Shown here piece after piece: positions 44,901 through 53,429 of a stretch of 64,000 bases of DNA (the stretch's first letter is position 1; each line of letters starts with the position of its first letter). The position numbers and the translations under genes are program-made. Under the pieces are notes generated by a model. That model did no database searches, was not told the origin of the DNA, and was given only the letters and a program-made list of their open reading frames with translations. Origin of the DNA: Pseudomonas veronii (GTDB lineage: Bacteria > Pseudomonadota > Gammaproteobacteria > Pseudomonadales > Pseudomonadaceae); assembly GCF_001439695.1 (NCBI RefSeq), contig NZ_JYLL01000002.1, forward strand, positions 186,001-250,000, given 5' to 3'.

Positions 44901-47093
44901 TCAGAAGGTCTGGCCGAGGTTCAGGTACACCGCCTGCTGATTGTCGTCGTTGAACCCGTAGCTGAAATTCAGCGGCCCCAACGGTGTGTCGAAGCCCAGG
45001 AAAATACTCGCGGCGTTGATGTAACCGCTGTCGAACTCATTGTCGTTGTTCCACGCCCGTCCGCGTTCCAGCGACGCGCCCAGGTACAGCGGGAAATCCA
45101 GCGGCAAGTATGAGCGCGGCGTCAGGCGGCGGTAGTACACGGCGCGCATCAAGCTGACGTTCTGCCCCGAGATCGCGTCCTGACGGAAGCCCGACAGCTG
45201 CCGTGCGCCGCCCAGTAGGAAGCTGGATATCACCACGTCCGTATTGTCCATGGTGCGTCCGTAGCGGCCGCCCAGTACGAGTGTGTCCGGGCCGTGGCTC
45301 ATGGCCTTGTCCAGCTTGAATTCCCATTGCCGGTAGCGTTGATCGGACCCCAGCCCCGGTTCGAATTCGCGCCAAGCCAGGCCGATGTCTTCGCCGGTGT
45401 GGGGGAAGTACACGTTGTCCAGGGAGTCGAAGGAGTACTTCAGTTCGTAGAAGCCTTCGCTGAAGCTCACGCTTGGCAGGTCGCGGTCGCCGATGCGTAC
45501 ATCCGCCTTGCCCCAGGCTTCGCCGACGCCGAAACGCAGCTCGCCACTGTTGCCGATCTGGCGCCCGACGTTCAGGCCGAAACCGTAGCGTTCCAGGCGG
45601 TATTCGGAGATGGGGTCGTTGTCCAGAATCAGTTCGACATTCTGCGCCTGGGCCTTGAGGTAAGGGGCGACGAAATAGCGCGAGCCGGTGTCCATCGGTT
45701 GGTAGAACTCGCTGTACAGCTCTTGCCGATCGCCGATCTGCACCCGCGTCAGCCATTCCGCGCCGAGGCGGTTGATGCCATTCATGCGGTAGCTGGCGCC
45801 GAGGTTGAAGGCGCTGTCGCCACGCATGTCGTCCGACAGGTTCAGGCCCAGGCGCAGGTAGTCGGTGCCGCTGCGTTTGCCGCGTGCGCTGATCACCAGG
45901 GTGTTGTCGTGGCCTTTTTTCACCACGCGGTATTGCACCTGTTCAAAGTAATCCAGGCCATACAAGGTGCCCATGTCCACTTGCAGGCGGCTCAGGTTCA
46001 GCGGCTCGCCGAGGGCTTGGTGGATGTAATAGCGGATCACGTCGTCGCTGACTTTCGAGTCGTTCTCCACGCTGATCGCAGTGATGATCGGAGTCCGTTC
46101 GCCCGGCGCGCGCGCGGCCACCAGTTCCGGGTCGATCGGCTCGGCGGGACGCAGGTGGGCCAGGCGCACATCGAGGGCGCGGGTGGCGCGGTAGCCGGCG
46201 TCGATCATGTCCTTGGCGCGGCCGAAGTCGGTGACGCCGTAGGCGGCCAGAGGCGGCTGGATCAGCACATCCTTGGGGTGCAGGGCCTTGAGTTGTTCTT
46301 CGGAATTGCGCCGGGTCATCAGGGTGATGGACTGGTTGAGCACGTCCACCACCGTGGCCAGTTGCTTGCGCGAGCGCAGCGGCGTGCCGATGTCCACCAC
46401 GATGGCGATGTCGACGCCCATCTCCCGCGCCACGTCCAGCGGGATGTTATCGGTCATGCCGCCGTCCACCAGCAGTCGGCCGTCGAGTTCCACTGGCGCG
46501 AACACGGCCGGGATCGACATGCTGGCGCGGATCACCTGGGGCAGATGGCCTTTGCTGAACACCACTTTTTCGCCGGTGGTGATATCGGTTGCGACGGCGC
46601 GAAAGGGGATCGGCAGCTTGTCGAAATTTCGCGTGTTGCTGCTGTGGGCAAACATGCTTTCCAGCAGCAGCGCGAGGTTCTGGCCCTGGATGACGCCCAG
46701 CGGCAGGCCGAGGCTGCCATCGTCGCGGAAACTGAGTTTCTGCTTGACCAGGAAGTCCCGGTCATCCTGCTTGCGGCGAAACGGCACGTCCTCCCGGGGT
46801 GGCGCATCGGAGAGTGCCTGCTGCCAATCGATACCCAGTGCGAGCTTTTCCAGCTCATCAATCTTGTAGCCCGACGCGTACAACCCGCCGATCACCGCGC
46901 CCATGCTGGTGCCGGCAATTGCATCGATATGAATCCCTTGTTCCTCCAGGGCCTTGAGCACGCCGATGTGGGCCAGCCCGCGTGCGGCGCCGCCGGACAG
47001 CACCAGGCCGATTTTCGGGCGTGGGGTTTCAACCGCCTCGGCAAGAAGGGGCAGCAGGCACAGCAACAGGCAGGACAACAGGCGGCGCATCAT
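44901..47093 (-). CDS. plpD: Patatin-like phospholipase autotransporter (PlpD type, type Vd secretion)
   Basis: 730 residues, close to P. aeruginosa PlpD. Signal peptide MMRRLLSCLLLCLLPLLAEA. The patatin domain (about 25-330) has GLVLSGGAARGLAHIG (oxyanion loop), the nucleophile serine in GTSMG, and the catalytic Asp in DGGMTD. A POTRA-like linker (about 340-430) contains ISVENDSKVSDDVIRYYI. The rest is a 16-strand Omp85-like barrel ending LNLGQTF. Known relatives secrete or display the lipase outside the cell. Two start codons (47093, 47090) are possible. Confidence 0.9.
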   Translation of the reverse strand: MMRRLLSCLLLCLLPLLAEAVETPRPKIGLVLSGGAARGLAHIGVLKALEEQGIHIDAIAGTSMGAVIGGLYASGYKIDELEKLALGIDWQQALSDAPPREDVPFRRKQDDRDFLVKQKLSFRDDGSLGLPLGVIQGQNLALLLESMFAHSSNTRNFDKLPIPFRAVATDITTGEKVVFSKGHLPQVIRASMSIPAVFAPVELDGRLLVDGGMTDNIPLDVAREMGVDIAIVVDIGTPLRSRKQLATVVDVLNQSITLMTRRNSEEQLKALHPKDVLIQPPLAAYGVTDFGRAKDMIDAGYRATRALDVRLAHLRPAEPIDPELVAARAPGERTPIITAISVENDSKVSDDVIRYYIHQALGEPLNLSRLQVDMGTLYGLDYFEQVQYRVVKKGHDNTLVISARGKRSGTDYLRLGLNLSDDMRGDSAFNLGASYRMNGINRLGAEWLTRVQIGDRQELYSEFYQPMDTGSRYFVAPYLKAQAQNVELILDNDPISEYRLERYGFGLNVGRQIGNSGELRFGVGEAWGKADVRIGDRDLPSVSFSEGFYELKYSFDSLDNVYFPHTGEDIGLAWREFEPGLGSDQRYRQWEFKLDKAMSHGPDTLVLGGRYGRTMDNTDVVISSFLLGGARQLSGFRQDAISGQNVSLMRAVYYRRLTPRSYLPLDFPLYLGASLERGRAWNNDNEFDSGYINAASIFLGFDTPLGPLNFSYGFNDDNQQAVYLNLGQTF

Positions 47094-47174
47094 GAATCTC
47101 GGGGCTGGACGATAAAGGCCGGTATTATAGCCACCCGACCCTCCCAGCCCGTTACGCCAGGAACCTGTCAAATT

Positions 47175-47462
47175 ATGTCGCCGAATAAACCCGAGATCGT
47201 CATCACCTATTGCACCCAGTGCCAGTGGCTGTTGCGCGCCGCATGGTTGGCCCAGGAACTGTTGAGTACCTTTGCCGACGACCTGGGCAAAGTGGCGCTG
47301 GAACCGGCTACCGGCGGCGCTTTTCGCATCACCTGCGACGGTGTGCAGATCTGGGAGCGCAAGGCCGATGGCGGCTTTCCGGAGGCCAAGGTGCTCAAGC
47401 AGCGCGTGCGCGACCAGATCGACCCGCAGCGCGACCTGGGGCACAACGATCGCAAGGCGTGA
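47175..47462 (+). CDS. SelT/SelW/SelH family protein (Cys form)
   Basis: 95 residues from the ATG at 47175. The thioredoxin-like redox motif CTQC lies at residues 13-16 (VITYCTQCQWLLRAAWLAQELL), with the family's later KADGGFPEAKVLKQRVRD. Both motif positions are encoded by ordinary TGC codons, so this is a non-selenocysteine member. The redox partner is unknown. It is divergent from plpD. Confidence 0.88.
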   Translation: MSPNKPEIVITYCTQCQWLLRAAWLAQELLSTFADDLGKVALEPATGGAFRITCDGVQIWERKADGGFPEAKVLKQRVRDQIDPQRDLGHNDRKA

Positions 47463-47463
47463 A

Positions 47464-47490
47464 GGTCACCGCCGCACAGGGGCGGTGACC
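47464..47490. terminator. Hairpin between convergent genes
   Basis: GGTCACCGCC (47464-47473) pairs with GGCGGTGACC (47481-47490). No T-tract on either side, so activity is uncertain. Confidence 0.5.
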
Positions 47491-47503
47491 GGGCGATGCG
47501 CCC

Positions 47504-47785
47504 CTACTTGGCGGCCATCTTGCTCTTGATGAAACCGACGACCCACGTCAGCACCAGGCCGCCGACGCCACCGCCGACGATGTTGCTGCCGACCGTCGCC
47601 ACATCCATGGCTTCGCCGCCGGATGTGCCCGTCAGCGCCGAGACGAGCTGGCCCAGCACCAGGCCGCCGACACCGCCGAGGAAGGTATTGAGCCCGGTGC
47701 CCAGGCTCTGCTTGGTCATCCCCGCCAGATTACCGCCGACGGCACCGCTGATGATCTGAACCAGCAAGCTGATAAGTGTTTCCAT
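47504..47785 (-). CDS. Small glycine-rich membrane protein (93 aa)
   Basis: Start chosen at 47785 (METLISLLVQIISGAVGGN) because AGGAG precedes it. Repeated GGxGGLVL/GG motifs (GGVGGLVLGQ, GGGVGGLVLTW) lie in two or three hydrophobic stretches, and the C-terminus is lysine-rich. Glycine-zipper-like membrane association is likely. Function unknown. Confidence 0.75.
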   Translation of the reverse strand: METLISLLVQIISGAVGGNLAGMTKQSLGTGLNTFLGGVGGLVLGQLVSALTGTSGGEAMDVATVGSNIVGGGVGGLVLTWVVGFIKSKMAAK

Positions 47786-47912
47786 GATGCAACTCCTGCA
47801 TAGCGTTAATGGCGTGACCACTCGCTTGCAGCACCGTTAAACACCCTGGCTGTCGTCGAGAAGTCTTTATCCGTCGACGACGACACACTGTTGCGGATGG
47901 GCAGAGTATAGA

Positions 47913-48797
47913 TCAGGCCGTTGCAGCCGGCTGTTTGGCCTGGCTGGCGCTGCCCAGCAGGCCGGAAAGCACGATGGCGACGATGATCAGCGCGCCGCCC
48001 AGCAGCATGCGCAAGGTCGGGGTTTCGGCAAACAGCAGCCAGGCGACGGTGATGCCGTAGACCGGTTCCATGGCGAACACCACCGAGGCGGTGCGGGCCT
48101 TGATCACCGCGAGGCTGGCGACAAACAGGCTGTGGGCCAGGCCGGTACAGAACACACCGAGCAGGCCGATCCACAGCCAGTCGAGCGCGCGCACATCCGC
48201 CAGCCCCGGCGCCGCCACGGGCAGCAGGCACAGCGCGACCACCACGTTCTGGCACAGCGCCGCCTGTACCGCTGGAACCCGGCCGGAGCTGGCGCGGTTA
48301 TTCAGTGACAGCAGGGAGAACAGCAACCCCGAGGCGATGCCCCAGAGCAGGCCGCCCGTGGCTTGGCTGGCGAGGTTGAAGTCCGGTGTCACCAGCACCA
48401 GGCCCACCGTGACCAGGGCCACCAGCAGCACTTCGTTGGCGCGGATGCGCTCGCGGAAGATCAAGCCTTCGAGGATCACGGTAAACGCCGGGAACGCGGT
48501 AAACCCCAGGGTGGCGACGGCCACGCCGGCGACTTTGACCGCGATGAAGAACGTTACCCAGTGCGCCGCCAGCAATACACCGCTGATCAGCAGCCGGCGC
48601 CAGTCGCGCATCTGCAGCTGTTTCCACGGCGCATTGCTGGCGAACCGCGCAAAGATCGCCAGGGCAATCACCGCAAACGCGGCGCGACCGAACACGATGA
48701 TGGTCGGCGAGGCGGCCGCCAGTTTGCCGAATACGCCGGTGAGGCCAAACATCAATGCGCCGATATGCAGGGCGCCGAGGGCTGAGCGGGGAGTCAT
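47913..48797 (-). CDS. DMT-superfamily EamA transporter
   Basis: 294-residue inner-membrane exporter-like permease with ten membrane segments formed by two EamA repeats. The start MTPRSALGALHIGALMFGLTGVFGKL is typical, and the repeat ends are IFRERIRANEVLL and WLLFAETPTLRMLLG. RBS AAGGATCC. The substrate is unknown. The AraC gene ends 96 bp upstream on the same strand and may control it. Confidence 0.9.
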   Translation of the reverse strand: MTPRSALGALHIGALMFGLTGVFGKLAAASPTIIVFGRAAFAVIALAIFARFASNAPWKQLQMRDWRRLLISGVLLAAHWVTFFIAVKVAGVAVATLGFTAFPAFTVILEGLIFRERIRANEVLLVALVTVGLVLVTPDFNLASQATGGLLWGIASGLLFSLLSLNNRASSGRVPAVQAALCQNVVVALCLLPVAAPGLADVRALDWLWIGLLGVFCTGLAHSLFVASLAVIKARTASVVFAMEPVYGITVAWLLFAETPTLRMLLGGALIIVAIVLSGLLGSASQAKQPAATA

Positions 48798-48893
48798 TGG
48801 GATCCTTGAACCAACGGGGTGACAGGCGCGCAGTCTAGAGGTTGGGGGCGTGAGTGTCTGTCGCCCGACTGGCGATTTTTAGCGCAGGACTCG

Positions 48894-49646
48894 CTATTTT
48901 GTGGTGCGCCGCAGCGCGCTGGGCGCGGCGCCGAATTCGCGCAGCATCGCAGCGGCAAACGCGCTTTGCGAGGCATAGCCGACGCGCTCGGCAATTTCGC
49001 CGATGGGCAACGGCGTTTCCCTTAACAGGCCCAAGGCCTTATGCAGGCGGCGACTGCGGATGAAGTCCATGGGCGTCTGCCCGCACTCGGCGATGAAACG
49101 GGCATGCAGGCGCGCTACCGACAGGTCGGCGAGGCGTGCCAGGTCCGCGACTTGCAGAGGATGGGCGGCGTGCCGTTCGATATGTGCATTGAACGCGGCA
49201 TAGGGCAGGCGGCGGCCCGGCACGCTGGGGGGCAGCGGATGATTGAGGCTGGCCAGCAGCAGTACCGCGCCTTGCTGGACGATCAGCGGGTCGTCCACCG
49301 GGCTGTGCGCCAGCCATTGCACCAACTGGCTTTGCCGCGAATCCAGGGCCAGACGCGCCGGTTGGTCGAGCAGGCGGCGGCTGGCATCGGCATGCTCGCC
49401 CAACGATTGCAGCACCCAGTGTTCGGTGGGCACGTCCAGCACCAGGCATCGGCTGCCATCGCGACTGCCGCAGGTGTGGTGGGCCGAGAAGGGCAACACC
49501 ATCACGCTGCTCTCGCGGACCTGGCTGCCGCGCCCCTCCACTTCAAGGTCCAGGTGCCCGGACAGGCCGAAGACCAACTGCGCATGGTCATGGCTGTGGG
49601 CAATGGGTGCTTCGATGTAGTGGCGTAGCGTGAGGGACGCTCTCAT
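48894..49646 (-). CDS. AraC family transcriptional regulator
   Basis: 250 residues from the ATG at 49646 (AGGAGAG upstream). The cupin-like ligand domain (RHYIEAPIAHSHDHAQLVFGL) is N-terminal; the two helix-turn-helix motifs are C-terminal, with VADLARLADLSVARLHARFIAE and IGEIAERVGYASQSAFAAAML. It likely regulates the downstream EamA permease. Confidence 0.9.
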   Translation of the reverse strand: MRASLTLRHYIEAPIAHSHDHAQLVFGLSGHLDLEVEGRGSQVRESSVMVLPFSAHHTCGSRDGSRCLVLDVPTEHWVLQSLGEHADASRRLLDQPARLALDSRQSQLVQWLAHSPVDDPLIVQQGAVLLLASLNHPLPPSVPGRRLPYAAFNAHIERHAAHPLQVADLARLADLSVARLHARFIAECGQTPMDFIRSRRLHKALGLLRETPLPIGEIAERVGYASQSAFAAAMLREFGAAPSALRRTTK

Positions 49647-49783
49647 CGCGCTCTCCTGGGCAGCAGGTTGCCAGTCTACAACGCTTCGCCGTCGGCGGGC
49701 GCTGTCATCAGACTGACGCACAGCTGTCATGGGCTATTAATCGCCAGGGCGCAAGCTCGCGAAAACACCGTCGAGGGATGCCC

Positions 49784-50593
49784 ATGACCCGTGCCGAATT
49801 CGCTACACCCAGCCGCAAGCAACGGGTTCGTACCCTGTGGATTTCCGATGTACATCTGGGCACTCGGGATTGCCAGGCCGAACACTTGGCGCAATTTCTC
49901 AAGGGCTACCACGCCGACAAGGTGTACCTGGTGGGCGATATCATCGACGGCTGGAAACTGCGCGGCGGCATGTATTGGCCCCAGGCCCATACCAACGTGA
50001 TCCGCCGCCTGTTGACCATGGCCAAGCGCGGTACCGAGGTGATCTATGTCACCGGCAATCACGACGAGTTCCTGCGTCGCTACTCCAAGCTGATCCTGGG
50101 CAACATCCAGTTGGTGGACGAAGCCATCCATGTCACCGCCGATGGCCGCCATCTCCTGGTGATCCACGGCGACCAGTTCGATGTGATCACGCGCTATCAC
50201 CGCTGGCTGGCGTTCCTCGGCGACTCGGCCTACGAGTTCACCCTGACGTTGAACCGTTGGTTGAATCACTGGCGTGCGCGGTATGGCTACGGTTACTGGT
50301 CGCTGTCGGCGTATCTGAAGCACAAGGTGAAGACGGCGGTGAGCTTTATCAGCGATTTCGAAGAAGCCATCGCCCATGAAGTGACCCGGCGCGAATTGCA
50401 TGGGGTGGTGTGCGGGCATATTCACCATGCGGAGATTCGCAAGGTGGGCGAGGTGGATTACCTCAACTGCGGGGATTGGGTGGAGTCGTGCTCGGCGTTG
50501 ATCGAGCACTGGGACGGGCATATCGAGTTGTATCGGTTGGCGGATGCGCAGGCTAAAGAGGCGCAGCTGAAATCGGAGATGGTCGCGGGTTAA
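49784..50593 (+). CDS. UDP-2,3-diacylglucosamine diphosphatase-like metallophosphatase
   Basis: 269 residues from the ATG at 49784, which lies 6 bp after GAGGG; the ATG at 49778 is too close to that site. Calcineurin-type metal motifs in order: LWISDVHLG, GDIIDGW, GNHDEF, IHGDQFD and CGHIHHAE. The fold is that of LpxH-like and related phosphatases; this longer branch is often annotated as an LpxH homologue, so its exact lipid A step is uncertain. Confidence 0.85.
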   Translation: MTRAEFATPSRKQRVRTLWISDVHLGTRDCQAEHLAQFLKGYHADKVYLVGDIIDGWKLRGGMYWPQAHTNVIRRLLTMAKRGTEVIYVTGNHDEFLRRYSKLILGNIQLVDEAIHVTADGRHLLVIHGDQFDVITRYHRWLAFLGDSAYEFTLTLNRWLNHWRARYGYGYWSLSAYLKHKVKTAVSFISDFEEAIAHEVTRRELHGVVCGHIHHAEIRKVGEVDYLNCGDWVESCSALIEHWDGHIELYRLADAQAKEAQLKSEMVAG

Positions 50594-50613
50594 GGCCTGG
50601 CTCGGCCCAACAA

Positions 50614-50701
50614 GTGGGAGCGGGCTTGCTCGCGATCGCGCAGTGTCAGTCACTGTATTTGGCGACTGATCCATTGCTATCGGGAGCAAGCCCCCTCCCA
50701 C
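50614..50701. repeat. REPIN between convergent genes
   Basis: Left REP GTGGGAGCGGGCTTGCTCGC and right [23 protein letters not shown] (50682-50701). The two arms belong to different REP subtypes. Confidence 0.82.
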
Positions 50702-50723
50702 ATTGGGCTTTGCATTTCTTCGG

Positions 50724-51920
50724 TTAAGTGTGCGAAACGTCTGCAATGGCTTGCGCCAGCAGCGTCAATCGCGTCGCATCGATCCCCGCGACGTTGGCTC
50801 GCCCCGAACTGACCATATACACGCTGTGTTTCTCGCGCAGTTGCTTGACCTGTTCGGCGCTCAAGCCGGTATAGGAAAACATCCCACGTTGTGCGCCGAT
50901 ATGTGCAAAGCGTTCGGCCAGCCCGTGTGGCGCGAGCGCCTCCACCAGCCCGGCGCGTAACTGTGCGATGCGCGAGCGCATGGCTTCTACTTCGTCGCTC
51001 CACTGTGCCTTCAGCTTGGCATCGCCGAGGATCGTCGCGACGACTGCCGCGCCGTGATCCGGCGGAGTCGACCACAGGTTGCGCGCGATATTCGCCAACT
51101 GGCTGCGCACATCCGTCAGCTTTTCGGCATCCGCCGCACACACGATCAGCGCGCCGACACGGTCGCTATACAGGCCGAAGTTCTTCGAGCAGGAGCTGGT
51201 GATCAACACTTCCGGCAGCTCGCTCGCGAACAGGCGCACCGCCCAGGCATCCTGCTCCAGGCCGTCGCCAAAGCCCTGGTAGGCGAAGTCGATCAGCGGC
51301 AGCAGGTGGCGCTCGCGCACGATCTGCAGGACCTGGCGCCAGTCAGCCTGGGACAGGTCGAAACCGGTCGGGTTATGGCAGCAGGCGTGCAGCAGCACCA
51401 CGTCGCCCTCGGGCACCGTGGATAAGGTCGCCAGCATCGCGCTCACATCCAGGTGATTGTCCGCACCGACGTAAGGGTAGTGACTGACCTTGATCCCGGC
51501 CTTGGCGAAGATGCTTTCGTGGATCGGCCAGGTCGGGTTGCTCAGCCATACGCCGCGGCCGGGCAGGCTGTGGGCGATAAAGTCGGCGCTCAGGCGCAGG
51601 GCGCCGGTGCCGCCTGGAGTCTGGGTCGCACCGGCACGGTGTGCGCGCAGCAGCGTGGACTCGGCGCCGAGCACCAGTTCGCTGATCAATCTGCCGAACG
51701 CAGCGTCGCCGTGGCCGCCAATGTAGGTCTTGGTGGTTTGCTGCTCCACCAGGCGCTGCTCGGCGAGTTTCACGGAAGGGAGGATCGGTGTCAGCCCCTG
51801 GTCGTCCTTGTACACGCCCACGCCGAGGTCGAACTTGTTCGGGTTGGCATCCTGGGCATACAGGTCCATCAGCCCGAGGATCGGGTCGCCGGGCACGCGG
51901 CCAATCGCATCGAAGTGCAT
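50724..51920 (-). CDS. phhC: Aromatic amino acid aminotransferase
   Basis: 398-residue PLP enzyme of aminotransferase class I, transaminating tyrosine and phenylalanine with 2-oxoglutarate. It begins [21 protein letters not shown]. It has HNPTG, the DFAYQGFGDGLEQDAWAVR region, and the PLP lysine in SCSKNFGLYSDRVG. Position as third gene of phhABC supports the tyrosine-degradation role. The ATG overlaps the phhB stop by one base (TAATG). Confidence 0.94.
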   Translation of the reverse strand: MHFDAIGRVPGDPILGLMDLYAQDANPNKFDLGVGVYKDDQGLTPILPSVKLAEQRLVEQQTTKTYIGGHGDAAFGRLISELVLGAESTLLRAHRAGATQTPGGTGALRLSADFIAHSLPGRGVWLSNPTWPIHESIFAKAGIKVSHYPYVGADNHLDVSAMLATLSTVPEGDVVLLHACCHNPTGFDLSQADWRQVLQIVRERHLLPLIDFAYQGFGDGLEQDAWAVRLFASELPEVLITSSCSKNFGLYSDRVGALIVCAADAEKLTDVRSQLANIARNLWSTPPDHGAAVVATILGDAKLKAQWSDEVEAMRSRIAQLRAGLVEALAPHGLAERFAHIGAQRGMFSYTGLSAEQVKQLREKHSVYMVSSGRANVAGIDATRLTLLAQAIADVSHT

Positions 51921-52276
51921 TATTTGCGGCCCTCGGCATCCTTGGCCACTTCGTCGGTGCGCGCGGCCATGATGAAGTCGTTGCGGTGCAGGCCTTTGAT
52001 GGAGTGGCTCCACCAGGTCACCGTGACCTTGCCCCACTCGGTGAGCAGGCCTGGGTGGTGACCTTCGGCTTCGGAAATGGCGCCCATGGCGTTGGTAAAG
52101 GCCAGGGCGAACTTGAAGTTCTTGAACAGGAAAACCTTTTCCAGTTGCATGACGCCATCGCGGACTTCGATGTTCCAGTCGGGGATCTGCTTGAGCAGCA
52201 CCGGCAGTTCTTCATCGCTGACTTGCGGGGCATCGGCGCGGCAGGCTTCGCAGTGGGCTTGGTTCAAGGTGGTCAT
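51920..52276 (-). CDS. phhB: Pterin-4a-carbinolamine dehydratase
   Basis: Regenerates tetrahydrobiopterin/tetrahydropterin cofactor for phenylalanine hydroxylase. 118 residues. The family motif [23 protein letters not shown] (cut here as [10 protein letters not shown] and [13 protein letters not shown]) carries the catalytic histidines. It lies between phhA and phhC and is probably co-expressed with them. Confidence 0.96.
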   Translation of the reverse strand: MTTLNQAHCEACRADAPQVSDEELPVLLKQIPDWNIEVRDGVMQLEKVFLFKNFKFALAFTNAMGAISEAEGHHPGLLTEWGKVTVTWWSHSIKGLHRNDFIMAARTDEVAKDAEGRK

Positions 52277-52381
52277 GTGGGGGGTCCTGAATTCGAGTGT
52301 CTGGAAAACGGTCGTCAGTGGCGTCACCCTAAAGCAACGCGGGGCCAGGGAACAGATTCACCTGGTATCAAAACCTACGGT

Positions 52382-53173
52382 TCACGCCGCTTTGGGTTTG
52401 GGTGGGAACTTCGGTGCGTGCAGACCCAACTGCATGCCGCGCTCGACCATGCCCATGATGTCTTCCTGGGCGACATCGAACAGGCGCTTGAGCTCGGGCA
52501 AGACAAAATATAGCGGTTGCAGGATGTCGATGCGATACGGTGTACGCATCGCCTCCAGCGGGTCGAAGGCCTGGTGCTCAGGTTCGGACGACAGGCTGTA
52601 CACCGTTTCCTTGGGCGACGACAAAATACCGCCACCGTAGATGCGCCGGCCTGCGGGCGTATCCACCAGGCCAAACTCGATGGTCATCCAGTACAGGCGC
52701 GCCAGGTACACGCGCTGCTCTTTGGTGGCCGCGAGGCCGAGCTTGCCGTAGGTGTGGGTGAATTCGGCGAACCAGGGATTGGTCAGCAGCGGGCAGTGGC
52801 CGAAGATCTCGTGGAAAATATCCGGCTCTTGCAGGTAGTCCAGTTCTTCGCGGGTGCGAATAAAAGTCGCCACCGGAAACTGCTTGTTGGCGAGTAACTC
52901 AAAGAACGTCTGGAAGGGGATCAGCGCCGGCACGCGGGCGACTTGCCAGCCGGTGGTCTCGGCCAGCACCGTGTTGATTTCGCTCAGTTGCGGGATGCGG
53001 TCCAGGGGCAGGCCGAGCTTGTCGATGCCGTCCAGGTATTCCTGGCAGGCCCGGCCCTCGATCACCTTCAACTGGCGTGTGATCAGGGTGTTCCACACCG
53101 CGTGTTCTTCCGGCGGGTAGTGGATAAAACCTTGCGCATCGGGCTCGCGGGCCACGTAGTGCGTCTGCTTCAT
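52382..53173 (-). CDS. phhA: Phenylalanine-4-hydroxylase
   Basis: 263-residue non-haem iron enzyme converting phenylalanine to tyrosine with a pterin cofactor. The iron site is HEIFGHCPLL with a later glutamate (YWMTIEFGLVD). RBS AGGAGAG. First gene of the leftward phhA-phhB-phhC operon, divergent from the regulator phhR. A TyrR-box-like sequence lies between them. Confidence 0.96.
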   Translation of the reverse strand: MKQTHYVAREPDAQGFIHYPPEEHAVWNTLITRQLKVIEGRACQEYLDGIDKLGLPLDRIPQLSEINTVLAETTGWQVARVPALIPFQTFFELLANKQFPVATFIRTREELDYLQEPDIFHEIFGHCPLLTNPWFAEFTHTYGKLGLAATKEQRVYLARLYWMTIEFGLVDTPAGRRIYGGGILSSPKETVYSLSSEPEHQAFDPLEAMRTPYRIDILQPLYFVLPELKRLFDVAQEDIMGMVERGMQLGLHAPKFPPKPKAA

Positions 53174-53280
53174 ACGGCTCTCCTGCTAGGCATTCGTTCT
53201 TGTTATGTCCTGCGATGTACGTATTGATAACCCGATTGGGGTGAGATTCCAGCGGCCTGCGCAAGGGGACCGTAGGAAAA

Positions 53281-53310
53281 TTTACCGATATTCGTAAAGT
53301 ATTCGTTACG
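53281..53310. promoter_or_regulatory. Candidate PhhR/TyrR-type operator
   Basis: The minus strand reads CGTAAC-GAATAC-TTTACG (53310-53293), close to the TyrR/PhhR consensus TGTAAA-N6-TTTACA. An overlapping TTTAC...GTAAA inverted repeat starts at 53281. It lies between phhA and phhR. Confidence 0.5.
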
Positions 53311-53429
53311 GAATGGCCGTTCATTGATGTGTTGGGCTGTGAAAAGACGGCTGACTGTCACATAATCTTGACGACTATCTGCGCCCAGCGACAAAAAGAC
53401 GCGGCGCCTACCCTTCTTCGGGCCTTTTC

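Noticed and set aside
45294..47174. Long rightward open frame antisense to plpD
   Set aside because: Only its last 95 codons (47175-47462) match a real family (SelT/SelW-like); the rest is antisense to a convincing patatin autotransporter.
47464..47490. Hairpin after the SelT/SelW-like gene as a certain terminator
   Set aside because: The stem is strong but there is no T-tract; kept only as a low-confidence feature.
53338..53362. TGTGA...TCACA as a Vfr/CRP site between phhA and phhR
   Set aside because: The half-sites are 15 bp apart, far more than the 6 bp of CRP-type operators.
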